NCBI GenBank assembly: GCA_945952105.1
Contig: CAMFGZ010000034.1
Span: 1 to 44,782 of the forward strand
DNA length: 44,782 nucleotides
Reading direction: 5' to 3'
Source: an uncultured Rhodospirillaceae bacterium
Lineage (GTDB): Bacteria; Pseudomonadota; Alphaproteobacteria; Reyranellales; Reyranellaceae
The notes below the pieces were generated by a model. That model had not been told where the DNA came from. It saw only the letters and a list, made by a program, of their open reading frames with translations, and searched no databases. The position numbers were made by a program, and so were the translations under genes. This document shows, piece by piece, positions 1 through 7,337 of the stretch (positions are counted from its first letter, which is position 1; each line of letters starts with the position of its first letter).

Positions 1-152
1 GCAACTACATCCAAAACGCCGGATATGCTCACGTCAAAACGTGAAACGCTCTAGCGTTCCGTCCGAGCAGCATCGTCTCACTGGAGTGCGTCAGTCGAAC
101 GGCGTCCCCGAACGGCAGCGACGCGGCGAAAGCGACGGCCGCCGGCAGCCTG

Positions 153-1154
153 CTATTCGAGTTTGAGATTGGCCTTGCGGATCACCGCGGCCCACAGCTC
201 AGCCTGCCGGCCGAGAAGAGCGCGATAATCCTCGGGCCCCGTAAAGCGCACGTCCGTGCCCAACCCCTCGAAGCGCCGCTGCACGATCGGGTCGTCCAGC
301 AGCGATTTCATCGCAGCACTCAGCTTCTCCACCACCGGCGCCGGCAGGTTCGCCGGTCCGACGAGCCCCAGCAGGTTGATCGCCTCGAAGCCCGGAATCG
401 TCTCGGCGATCGCCGGTACGTCGGGCAGGGCGGGCGAACGCATCAGCGACGTCACGGCCAACGCCCGCAGCCGGCCGTCGCGGACCATGGGCAAGGCCGT
501 CGAGATCGGCTCGAGCTGGAACTGGGTCTGGTCGGACATCAGGTCGATCATCGCCGGTGCTCCGGCCCGATAGTGGGCGGCCTCGAAGCGGACGCCGGCG
601 CGCTGTTCGAGGAGAAGGCCGGCCATGTGCCCAATCAGCCCCTCGCCGGCCGTGCCCATGACCATGCGGCCATTTTCCTTGCGCGCCTGCGCGATGAACG
701 CCGACATCGTGCGCGACGGCATCGTCGGTTTCACAAGCAGCACAAGCGGCTGGACCGAAATCGACGAGATGAAGGTGAAGTCCTTCTGCCAGTCGTAGAC
801 GTTTCGGCCGTACATCAGCGGACTGTTGGCCAGCGAAGGCGCCGCCACCAGCAACGTGTAGCCGTCGGGGGCGGCGCGGGCGACGAACTCCGAGCCGGTG
901 AGCGCTCCGACGCCAAGCATGTTCTCCACGACGACTGGCTGGCCGAGCTGGTTCTTGAGCTGCTCGGCGACGATGCGGGCTATGCCGTCCACGCTCCCGC
1001 CGGTCGGGAACGGCGTCACGAGCTTGATCGGCTGCGCCGGCCAGTCCTGCGCGCCAGCCGGCACGGTGATGCCCTGGAAGGAAAGGATCGCGAGACCGCA
1101 CAAGAGGCCGCGCGCGAGGCCCCGGAGGACCAGCCGAAGCAGGGAGGTGCTCAT
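153..1154 (-). CDS. Bug-family tripartite tricarboxylate transporter substrate-binding protein
   Basis: Periplasmic solute receptor of the Bug/TctC type, which delivers carboxylate-like ligands to a TctAB permease. The 333-residue length is normal for the family. An N-terminal signal peptide (hydrophobic run about residues 6-30) is cut near AGA/QDWP at about residue 35. The mature start carries the family pattern PIKLVTPFPTGGSVDGIAR, followed by PVVVEN and PDGYTLL motifs. I chose the ATG at 1154 because it starts directly at a signal peptide; an in-frame GTG at 1190 would add 12 residues ahead of it. It is the last of four same-strand genes, 109 bp after the membrane protein gene. No tctA or tctB is in the window, which is common for these often orphan receptors. 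The ligand cannot be told from sequence. Confidence 0.9.
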   Translation of the reverse strand: MSTSLLRLVLRGLARGLLCGLAILSFQGITVPAGAQDWPAQPIKLVTPFPTGGSVDGIARIVAEQLKNQLGQPVVVENMLGVGALTGSEFVARAAPDGYTLLVAAPSLANSPLMYGRNVYDWQKDFTFISSISVQPLVLLVKPTMPSRTMSAFIAQARKENGRMVMGTAGEGLIGHMAGLLLEQRAGVRFEAAHYRAGAPAMIDLMSDQTQFQLEPISTALPMVRDGRLRALAVTSLMRSPALPDVPAIAETIPGFEAINLLGLVGPANLPAPVVEKLSAAMKSLLDDPIVQRRFEGLGTDVRFTGPEDYRALLGRQAELWAAVIRKANLKLE

Positions 1155-1263
1155 AAGCCAATCTTGCTCAAGCCCGGCCGCCGAATCCACCGCGAAAGAC
1201 CAGGCGCGCCATGGTGTGAAGAAAACGTACCGCGGAGAACTCGCGCTGCCGAACCGTCGCCCG

Positions 1264-1947
1264 TCAGGTTTCGCGCCGCCTGAGCCGGTCGACCAGCGCC
1301 GCCAGGCGGCTACCCTGCGGTGTCGCAGGATCGAGCAGTTTCTCGTGAGGGGTATCCCGCGCGAGCCGGCTGATCTCCATCAGGGCGCGAATGTGCTGGC
1401 GGCGGGTCAGGCGATACTCCGAGGATCGGTGATGGAAAAAGAGCCGCCTGAGCTGCCCGTCGCCCACCAGGGCGTTCAGCTCGCTCGCAGTCACATAGAG
1501 CAGGAAGCAGACGAAGATCCAGACCTGCACGGCGACGAAACGATGCCAGCTGAAGTCCAGGAGCGCGGCCTCTGCCGCGGCATCGAAGCCGCGCGGATCG
1601 AAAGCGAAATGAAGGACCCTTTCCAGGAAGCGCACGATCGTGACGACGATGCCGTAGAACAGTGTCTTGTAGAGGATGGGCTGGATGAGCGGCGCGCCCC
1701 GAAACTTGTCGATGATGCGGACCTTGTCGACGACCAGCACCACCTTGCCCACGATCAGCGCCGTGGTGCTCGCCAGCATGAAGCCCGTCAGATTGAACCA
1801 GTAGTCGTGCGTCAGGAGGTTCGTCGTGAAGACGATGAGATTGAAGGCCGTGAAGAAATAGAGCGTCGGCGGCAGCATGTGCCGGATCACGCGCATCCAG
1901 CCGTGGAAGAAGCGCCTCGGCAGCGATGCGATGGCGGCCGCGTTCAA
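1264..1947 (-). CDS. Small four-helix membrane protein, function unknown
   Basis: I do not recognise a named family. If translation starts at the TTG at 1947 the protein is 227 residues. It has four hydrophobic segments (about residues 25-45, 52-73, 90-110 and 135-155) and a basic cytosolic-looking tail rich in Arg and His (LRRLFFHHRSSEYRLTRRQH). The TTG overlaps the stop of the upstream SDR gene in the arrangement TTGA, which suggests translational coupling. An ATG at 1896 (MRVIRHML) is an alternative start and still precedes the first helix. The open frame continues upstream to 2061, but that part lies inside the SDR gene and reads as low-complexity Arg-rich sequence, so I excluded it. Confidence 0.7.
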   Translation of the reverse strand: MNAAAIASLPRRFFHGWMRVIRHMLPPTLYFFTAFNLIVFTTNLLTHDYWFNLTGFMLASTTALIVGKVVLVVDKVRIIDKFRGAPLIQPILYKTLFYGIVVTIVRFLERVLHFAFDPRGFDAAAEAALLDFSWHRFVAVQVWIFVCFLLYVTASELNALVGDGQLRRLFFHHRSSEYRLTRRQHIRALMEISRLARDTPHEKLLDPATPQGSRLAALVDRLRRRET

Positions 1948-2711
1948 ATGCGGCCTCCGTCGACGACGAAGTTCTGCGCCGTGATCAGCCGGCTGTCGTC
2001 GGCGGCGAGCCACAGGACCATGCGCGCGATGTCGGGTGCATGGAGAAGCTCCTTGAGGCATTGCGCGTTGAGCTGTGCGGTCCGGGCTTCCGGCGTGACC
2101 CAGAGATCGAGCTGGCGCTGCGTCATGATCCAGCCAGGCGTCACCGCGTTGAGGCGGATGCCGTCACCACCCAGGTCGCGCGCCAGGCCGCGCGTCATGC
2201 CGATCACCGCTGCCTTGGCCGCCTGGTAGACGGAGAGGTTCGGCGTCATCGTGTGATAGCTCACCGAACTGAAGTTCACGATCGAGCCGCCGCCCGCCTT
2301 CTTCATCGCCGGCGCCACCGTCTGGATGGCGAAGTAGGTGTGACGCAGGTTGACCGCGATGCGCTCGTCCCAGAAGTCGGGCGTCACCTGGTCGAGCGTG
2401 TGACGATCGTCGCGCGCGGCGTTGTTCACCAGCACCGTGACGGTCCCGAGCTTCGCCGCCACGCCTTCGATGGCCCTCTGGTACGCGGCGACGTCGCGAA
2501 TGTCGCACGGCACGAACATCGGTACGGGAAGACGGCGGGCCTCTATCTTCTCGACCAGCGCCGTCGAGGCCGCCTCGTCGATGTCGACGAAACCGACCTT
2601 GGCGCCCTGCTCGGCAAAGTGCTCGACGATCGACGCGCCGATGCCGGAGCCGCCGCCCGAGACGAAGACGGTGCGGCCGGAGAGGCTGGGATAGGAGGCG
2701 AACGAGGACAT
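1944..2711 (-). CDS. Short-chain dehydrogenase/reductase (SDR)
   Basis: NAD(P)-dependent oxidoreductase of the classical SDR fold, 255 residues, the usual family length. Visible motifs are the cofactor glycine motif GGGSGIG (about residues 19-25), an acidic residue after beta-2 (VDID) that favours NAD(H), NNAA near 97-100, catalytic Ser in NFSSVSY (about 149), and YxxxK as Y162-K166. The ATG at 2711 has a good ribosome-binding site (AAGGA, about 7 nt upstream) that overlaps the TAG stop of the epimerase gene, so the two are probably co-translated. Next to an aldose epimerase, a sugar or sugar-acid dehydrogenase role is plausible, but the substrate is not shown by sequence. Confidence 0.92.
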   Translation of the reverse strand: MSSFASYPSLSGRTVFVSGGGSGIGASIVEHFAEQGAKVGFVDIDEAASTALVEKIEARRLPVPMFVPCDIRDVAAYQRAIEGVAAKLGTVTVLVNNAARDDRHTLDQVTPDFWDERIAVNLRHTYFAIQTVAPAMKKAGGGSIVNFSSVSYHTMTPNLSVYQAAKAAVIGMTRGLARDLGGDGIRLNAVTPGWIMTQRQLDLWVTPEARTAQLNAQCLKELLHAPDIARMVLWLAADDSRLITAQNFVVDGGRI

Positions 2712-2721
2712 GCTGTTCCTT

Positions 2722-3588
2722 CTAAATCCTGCTCGGGCGAAACGAGACCTCGCCCGCAAGCGTGGCACCGGCGGCCAGCGGACTTTGACCGACCGCGCCG
2801 TTGGCATGACTAACCGGCTCGACACAGAAGTATCGTTGGCCGTCGGGAACATAGATCACCAGATGACGAAATGCTTCCGTCGCGGTGAGCGTCAAACGCA
2901 GGCCGCGGTTTGGCCAGGTAATGACCGCCTGCCCGTCCCAGCCGTCGAAGCAATGGTCGAGGCCCATCCCGTTGACCGGGCGGGAGCGGGAGAAATCCCA
3001 TTCGGGCGGCAGGGGCACGCGCTGCACCGGCAGCACCTCGCTATTGGCGCGCCAGACGCCGGCAAGCCGGCAGGCCAACTCGGTGTCGGCGTCGCGCATG
3101 AAGAACGGATGCAGCCCCAATCCCGCCGGCACGGCGCGGGCTTCGAGGTTCTCGATAGAGAAGCCGATCGTGAGGCTGTTCTCGTCCAGCGCGAAGGTCT
3201 GGCGCGCACGGTAGCGGAAAGGCCAGCCGGTGCGGCCCGTACCCCCCTCGAAGAGATGCACGAGCTCCGCGCGGGTGCGCTCGTGACGGACGACCTGCCA
3301 TGGCGCTGCCCATCCTTCGCCGTGCATGGGATGGCGCACACCCGGCCAGTTGGCCTCGAGGGAAATGACTTCATCGCCGAACGCAAGACGACCGTTCGCG
3401 ATGCGGTTGGAGAACGGCACCAATGGATAGCAGGACGTGTCCTTCCCCGTTCCCGAGGCCAGCGCCGCGTCCGACGCAGGACGCATCAGATCGCCCACGC
3501 CGTTCACGGCAAACCGCGCCACCGACCCGCCGGCCTCAGGCGCCAGATCGACGGCCAGCCGGCCCGCCCTCAGCGACAAAAGCGTCAC
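2722..3588 (-). CDS. Aldose 1-epimerase (galactose mutarotase) family protein
   Basis: Cytoplasmic epimerase of the GalM superfamily (288 residues) that interconverts alpha and beta anomers of a free sugar or a related hexose. Family features in order: PFSNRIANGR (Asn61-Arg62 of the sugar site), HPMHGEGW with His89, GLGLHPFF with His160 as the probable catalytic acid, and CVEPVSHANGA with Glu257 as the probable base. The GTG start at 3588 is supported by a strong GGGAGG ribosome-binding site about 5 nt upstream. It is the first gene of a four-gene minus-strand set with an SDR, a membrane protein and a Bug receptor, and it is divergent from the aldolase gene 57 bp away. Together these suggest sugar or sugar-acid catabolism. 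Confidence 0.9.
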   Translation of the reverse strand: MTLLSLRAGRLAVDLAPEAGGSVARFAVNGVGDLMRPASDAALASGTGKDTSCYPLVPFSNRIANGRLAFGDEVISLEANWPGVRHPMHGEGWAAPWQVVRHERTRAELVHLFEGGTGRTGWPFRYRARQTFALDENSLTIGFSIENLEARAVPAGLGLHPFFMRDADTELACRLAGVWRANSEVLPVQRVPLPPEWDFSRSRPVNGMGLDHCFDGWDGQAVITWPNRGLRLTLTATEAFRHLVIYVPDGQRYFCVEPVSHANGAVGQSPLAAGATLAGEVSFRPSRI

Positions 3589-3645
3589 GCAACCTCCCGT
3601 CGCTGTGTAAACTCTCGCGTTCTCAAATCACGAGGAAACGTATCG

Positions 3646-4428
3646 ATGTCGAACATGCTGAAGAAGCGGCTGCAGGCCGGCAAGGCCTGCGTCAATGGAT
3701 GGCTGGCGATCCCCGACGGCTTCGCCGCCGAGACCATGGCGCAGTGCGGCTGGGACAGCGTCACCGTCGACATGCAGCATGGTGTGCAGGACTACCACTC
3801 GATGGTCCGCTGCTTCCAGGCGATGGACAAGCATCCGATCACGCCGCTGGTGCGCGTACCGTGGAACGAGCCCGGCATCGTCGGCAAGGTGCTGGACGGC
3901 GGCGCCTGGGGAGTCATCTGCCCGATGGTGAACACGCCGGCCGAAGCCAAGGCGCTGGTTTCCTATTCGCTCTATCCGCCGAAGGGCAAGCGCTCCAACG
4001 GACCGATCCGCGCCGGCGCCTATGGCGAGGCGACGCCCTACCAGGCGATGGCCAACGACGAGGTTCTGATCATCCCGATGATCGAGACGCAGGAAGCGAT
4101 CGACAATATCGACGCCATCCTCGACGTGCCGGGCATCAGCGGCATCTATATCGGACCGTCCGATCTCGGCCTGTCGCTCGGCCTGAAGCCGATGCTCGAC
4201 CGCGAGGAGCCGCAGATCCTGTCGATCTACGACAAGCTGCTCGCCGCCACCAAGAAGCGCGGCCAGTTCGCGGGCCTGCATAACGGCACCGGCAGCTACG
4301 CCGCCAGGATGATCCACAAGGGCTTCCAGCTCGTGACCATCGCCAACGATGCCGGCCTGATGGCCAAGGCCGCGCGCGAAGCGGTCGCCCAGACGCGCAA
4401 GGAAGGCGGCCCGACGGCCGCCAAATAA
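3646..4428 (+). CDS. HpcH/HpaI aldolase family protein (2-keto-3-deoxy-acid aldolase type)
   Basis: Class II, metal-dependent pyruvate aldolase related to 4-hydroxy-2-oxoheptanedioate aldolase HpaI and to 2-dehydro-3-deoxyglucarate aldolase; 260 residues, typical length. Key positions fit HpaI numbering: His45 in DMQHG, Arg70 in LVRVPW, metal ligands Glu147 (PMIETQEA) and Asp173 (IGPSDLGLSLG), and the loop GGAWGVICPMVNTPAEA. The ATG at 3646 has GAGGAAA upstream. The same frame is open back to 2710, but that extension lies over the divergent epimerase and is not coding. It is followed after 1 bp by the CodA-like gene. With the divergent epimerase and SDR it would suit breakdown of a deoxy-keto sugar acid; the substrate is inferred only. 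Confidence 0.92.
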   Translation: MSNMLKKRLQAGKACVNGWLAIPDGFAAETMAQCGWDSVTVDMQHGVQDYHSMVRCFQAMDKHPITPLVRVPWNEPGIVGKVLDGGAWGVICPMVNTPAEAKALVSYSLYPPKGKRSNGPIRAGAYGEATPYQAMANDEVLIIPMIETQEAIDNIDAILDVPGISGIYIGPSDLGLSLGLKPMLDREEPQILSIYDKLLAATKKRGQFAGLHNGTGSYAARMIHKGFQLVTIANDAGLMAKAAREAVAQTRKEGGPTAAK

Positions 4429-4429
4429 G

Positions 4430-5620
4430 GTGGCAGCCCGCGTGCGCTTCACGAACGCCACCCTGCCCGACGGCAGCCGGCACGACATCGAGGTCGAGGG
4501 AGGGCGGATCTCCGCCCTCCTCCCGGCCTCGGCGGCAACTGCCGGGATCGACGCCATCGATCTCAGCGGAACGATGGTCTTGCCGCCGCTGGTCGACGGT
4601 CACATCCATCTCGACAAGACCCTGCTCGGCCTGCCGTGGATACCCAACCAGTCGACAGGCAACCAGGTTTCCGACCGCATCGAGGCCGAGCGCCGGGTGC
4701 GCGCGGCGCGCACGGTCCCTGAGTTCGAGACCGGCTCGAACCTGGTGCGCCAGATCGTGGCCAGCGGCACGCTGCACATGCGGAGCCATGTCGACATCGA
4801 CAACCAGCTCGGGCTCAAGAACCTCCACGAGGTGCTGAAGATCCGCGAGCATTTCCGCGACCTCGTCACCATCGAGATCGTGGCCTTCCCGCAAAGCGGC
4901 ATTCTACGCTCGCCCGGCACGGCGGAGTTGCTCGACGAGGCGATCGCGCAAGGCGCGGATCTCGTGGGCGGCCTCGACCCGGTTGGCATCGACGGCGATC
5001 TCGACGCCCATCTCGACACGGTGTTCGCCATCGCGAGCCGCCGTGGGGCCGGCGTCGACATTCACCTGCATGACGGCGGTGAAGCTGGATTGGCGCAGAT
5101 CATGGCCATCGCCGCGCGCACCGAAGCGCTGGGCCTGCAGGGTAAGGTCGCGGTCAGCCACGCCTTCGCGCTGGGCTCGGTCTCGACCGAGAGCGTGACT
5201 CGCGCCGCCGATACGTTGGCCCGCGCCGGTGTTGCCATCATGAGCCATGGGCCGGGCGGCGCGACCATTCCGCCGCTGAAACTGCTGCGCGAGCATGGTG
5301 TCGAAGTGTTCGGCGGCTCCGACAATATCCGCGATGCCTGGTCGCCGTTCGGCAACGGCGACATGCTGGAACGCGCCATGCTGATCGGCTACCGCGCCAA
5401 CTTCCGCCACGACGCGGAGCTGGCCCTGGCCTTCGATATGGTGACAACGGCCGCCGCGCGCGTGTTGGGTCTTCCAGACCATGGCTTCAAGGTCGGCAGC
5501 CCCGCGGACTTCGTGACGGTCGAGGCCACGACACTGGCCGAAGCCGTCGCCACCCGCAAACGTCGCAGCCTCGTCGTCAAGGCCGGACGCGTCGTCGCGA
5601 GGGATGGCGTGCTGGTCTAG
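4430..5620 (+). CDS. CodA/AtzC-like metal-dependent amidohydrolase
   Basis: Cytoplasmic TIM-barrel hydrolase of the cytosine-deaminase-like branch of the amidohydrolase superfamily, 396 residues. Metal motifs: HIHLDKT (His58, His60), DIHLHDGG (His212), SHAFALGS (His244) and GGSDNIRDAWSPFGNG (Asp298). The usual DxHxDE motif of cytosine deaminase reads DIHLHD here, so the proton-shuttle Glu is Asp215 and the preceding Asp is His214. A true cytosine deaminase is therefore doubtful; hydrolysis of another cyclic amide or amine is as likely. The GTG at 4430 begins 1 bp after the aldolase stop (TAAGGTG), indicating an operon; another in-frame GTG lies at 4442. Confidence 0.87.
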   Translation: MAARVRFTNATLPDGSRHDIEVEGGRISALLPASAATAGIDAIDLSGTMVLPPLVDGHIHLDKTLLGLPWIPNQSTGNQVSDRIEAERRVRAARTVPEFETGSNLVRQIVASGTLHMRSHVDIDNQLGLKNLHEVLKIREHFRDLVTIEIVAFPQSGILRSPGTAELLDEAIAQGADLVGGLDPVGIDGDLDAHLDTVFAIASRRGAGVDIHLHDGGEAGLAQIMAIAARTEALGLQGKVAVSHAFALGSVSTESVTRAADTLARAGVAIMSHGPGGATIPPLKLLREHGVEVFGGSDNIRDAWSPFGNGDMLERAMLIGYRANFRHDAELALAFDMVTTAAARVLGLPDHGFKVGSPADFVTVEATTLAEAVATRKRRSLVVKAGRVVARDGVLV

Positions 5621-5669
5621 GCGCGCCGACGGTGGTAAGGGCGCGGTCGCTTTCCCGTCAGGACAGACT

Positions 5670-7202
5670 ATGGCGTCGCGTCAGGCCGTGCTCGGCATGG
5701 AGCAGGCTTCCTTTTTCTACGGCTCGGGCCGTGTCTTCGAGAACGTGTCGTTCCTGCTGGACGATGCGCGCACCGCGCTGGTCGGCGAGAACGGCGCGGG
5801 CAAGTCGACCCTGCTGAAGTGCCTGACGGGCGCGCTCGACCTCAATGCCGGCCAGGTGATCCGATCGCGCGGCCTGCGAATCGGCCAGGTGCCACAGGAC
5901 GTGCCCGAGGGTCTTGGCCATCGGCTGGTGCGCGAGGTGCTGGCGCAGTCTCTGGCCAAGGTTGGGCAGGATGGCGAGGACTGGCGCATCGACGTGGTCG
6001 CCGACGAGATCGGCGTCGACCTGGCGATGCTCGACCAGCCGTTCGGCACACTGTCGGGCGGCTGGCAGCGGCTGATGCTGATCGCGGCGGCGGCGCGGCT
6101 GGAGGAGCCCGACATCCTGATCCTCGACGAACCGACCAACCATCTCGACCTCGCCAACATCAACACGCTGGAGCGCTGGCTGACGGCCGAGTTTGCCGTT
6201 CCGATGCTGATCGTGAGCCACGACCGCGAGTTCCTCGACCGCGTGACCGAGCGCACGCTCTTCCTGCGCTCCGACGGCGTACACGCCTTCAAGACGCGTT
6301 TCTCCGTGGCGCGCGAGGAGCTGCTGCGCCGCGACGCCACCGCGGCGGCGCGGGCGCGCCAGGAGGATCGCGAGATCAAGCGGCTGGAGCAGGCCGCCGC
6401 GCGTTACAAGGTGTGGGCGGTCAAGAACCCTGATCTCAACAAGCGCAAGAACGCCGTCGAGAGCCGCATCGCGCGCATCGAGAAGGACCGCACGCAGACC
6501 TATGTCGCCCGCGAACGCCGCCTCGAACTCGCCGACGGCGACATCGACGCCAAGGTGGCGCTGCGGCTGTCGAATCTCGACGTGACCGTGCCCGGCGGCG
6601 GCCGCAAGCTGATCGGCATCGACCGCCTCTCCATCGCCGCGGGCGAGCGCGTGGCGCTGCTCGGCACCAACGGCACCGGCAAGTCGACGCTTCTCGCCGC
6701 ACTGGCCGCCGCCTACGAGCCCGGCCGCGAGCATTACGACGGCCAGGCTGCCGTCCGCTTCAATCCGGCCTGCCGACTGGTCTATTTCGACCAGGCGATG
6801 AGCGAGCTGCCGGTCGCGACGAAGATCCTCGACTACGTGGTCGAGGCCGAGGGCGTCACCGAGAAGGACGCGATCCGTCACCTTGCGGGCGCGGGCTTCG
6901 CCTTCGTGCGCCTGAAGGAACCAATCGGCGTTCTGAGCCATGGCGAGCGCGCGCGGCTCGTGTTCCTCAAGATGAAGCTGCTCAGGCCAAACTTCTATGT
7001 GCTCGACGAACCGACCAACCATCTCGACATCGAAGGCCAGGAAGACCTCGAGGAGCAGCTCGAGAAGAGCGACGTGTCGTGCCTGTTCGTGAGCCACGAC
7101 CGCTTCTTCACGCGCACCGTCGCGACGCGGTTCCTCGAAATCCGCAAGGGCAAGTTGGTCGAGACCGAAGACGCCGACGCCTTCTTCGATTCGCAAGTGT
7201 AA
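5670..7202 (+). CDS. ABC-F family ATP-binding protein (Uup/EttA-like)
   Basis: Soluble protein with two ABC ATPase domains and no membrane segments, 510 residues. ABC-F proteins act on the ribosome or in related cytosolic roles rather than in transport. Domain 1 has Walker A GENGAGKST (about residues 39-47), signature LSGGWQRLML and Walker B ILILDEPTNHLDL. A charged helical linker follows (RQEDREIKRLEQAA region). Domain 2 has GTNGTGKST, a diverged signature LSHGERARL and VLDEPTNHLDI. The ATG at 5670 was chosen because the longer frame from 5604 overlaps the end of the amidohydrolase gene and adds no conserved sequence. It lies 49 bp after that gene. Its 3' end abuts the first copy of the ~130-bp palindromic element. 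Confidence 0.93.
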   Translation: MASRQAVLGMEQASFFYGSGRVFENVSFLLDDARTALVGENGAGKSTLLKCLTGALDLNAGQVIRSRGLRIGQVPQDVPEGLGHRLVREVLAQSLAKVGQDGEDWRIDVVADEIGVDLAMLDQPFGTLSGGWQRLMLIAAAARLEEPDILILDEPTNHLDLANINTLERWLTAEFAVPMLIVSHDREFLDRVTERTLFLRSDGVHAFKTRFSVAREELLRRDATAAARARQEDREIKRLEQAAARYKVWAVKNPDLNKRKNAVESRIARIEKDRTQTYVARERRLELADGDIDAKVALRLSNLDVTVPGGGRKLIGIDRLSIAAGERVALLGTNGTGKSTLLAALAAAYEPGREHYDGQAAVRFNPACRLVYFDQAMSELPVATKILDYVVEAEGVTEKDAIRHLAGAGFAFVRLKEPIGVLSHGERARLVFLKMKLLRPNFYVLDEPTNHLDIEGQEDLEEQLEKSDVSCLFVSHDRFFTRTVATRFLEIRKGKLVETEDADAFFDSQV

Positions 7203-7204
7203 CA

Positions 7205-7335
7205 CCCGTCGTCTCGACCGAAGCGACACAGGCGCGTAGCGGAGAGACCTTTTCTCTACAATTAGCCGGCTATTAGTGGAGAGAAGGTCTCTCCGCTACG
7301 CCTCGCGGCGCGAGGCTCCGGTCGAGACGACGGGG
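7205..7335. repeat. Long inverted repeat element, copy 1 (~130 bp)
   Basis: A near-palindrome lying exactly between two convergent genes. The outer arms are CCCGTCGTCTCGACCG at 7205 and its complement CGGTCGAGACGACGGG ending at 7334. The inner arms are GTAGCGGAGAGACCTT at about 7236 and its complement AAGGTCTCTCCGCTAC at about 7284. The centre (ACAATTAGCCGGCTATTAG) contains a smaller TAGCCGGCTA palindrome. A second copy with the same arms is at 16860-16990, also between convergent genes. The folded RNA could end transcription from both sides; it could also be a MITE-like or REP-type mobile repeat. There is no coding potential. Confidence 0.85.
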
Positions 7336-7337
7336 TC

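Noticed and set aside
38..60. AACGCT-CT-AGCGTT palindrome near the window start
   Set aside because: The 2-nt centre is too small for a hairpin loop, and the adjoining gene is outside the window, so no role can be assigned.
2710..3645. Upstream extension of the aldolase frame, which would give a 572-residue fusion
   Set aside because: The extension is antisense to the aldose epimerase gene and reads as low-complexity basic sequence. A good ribosome-binding site and the family N-terminus are at 3646.
5658..7229. Long open frame on the minus strand opposite the ABC-F gene (about 520 codons)
   Set aside because: It is the antisense of a clear ABC-F ATPase in GC-rich DNA, where antisense frames stay open by chance. 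Its product is His/Leu/Arg-rich without any domain.
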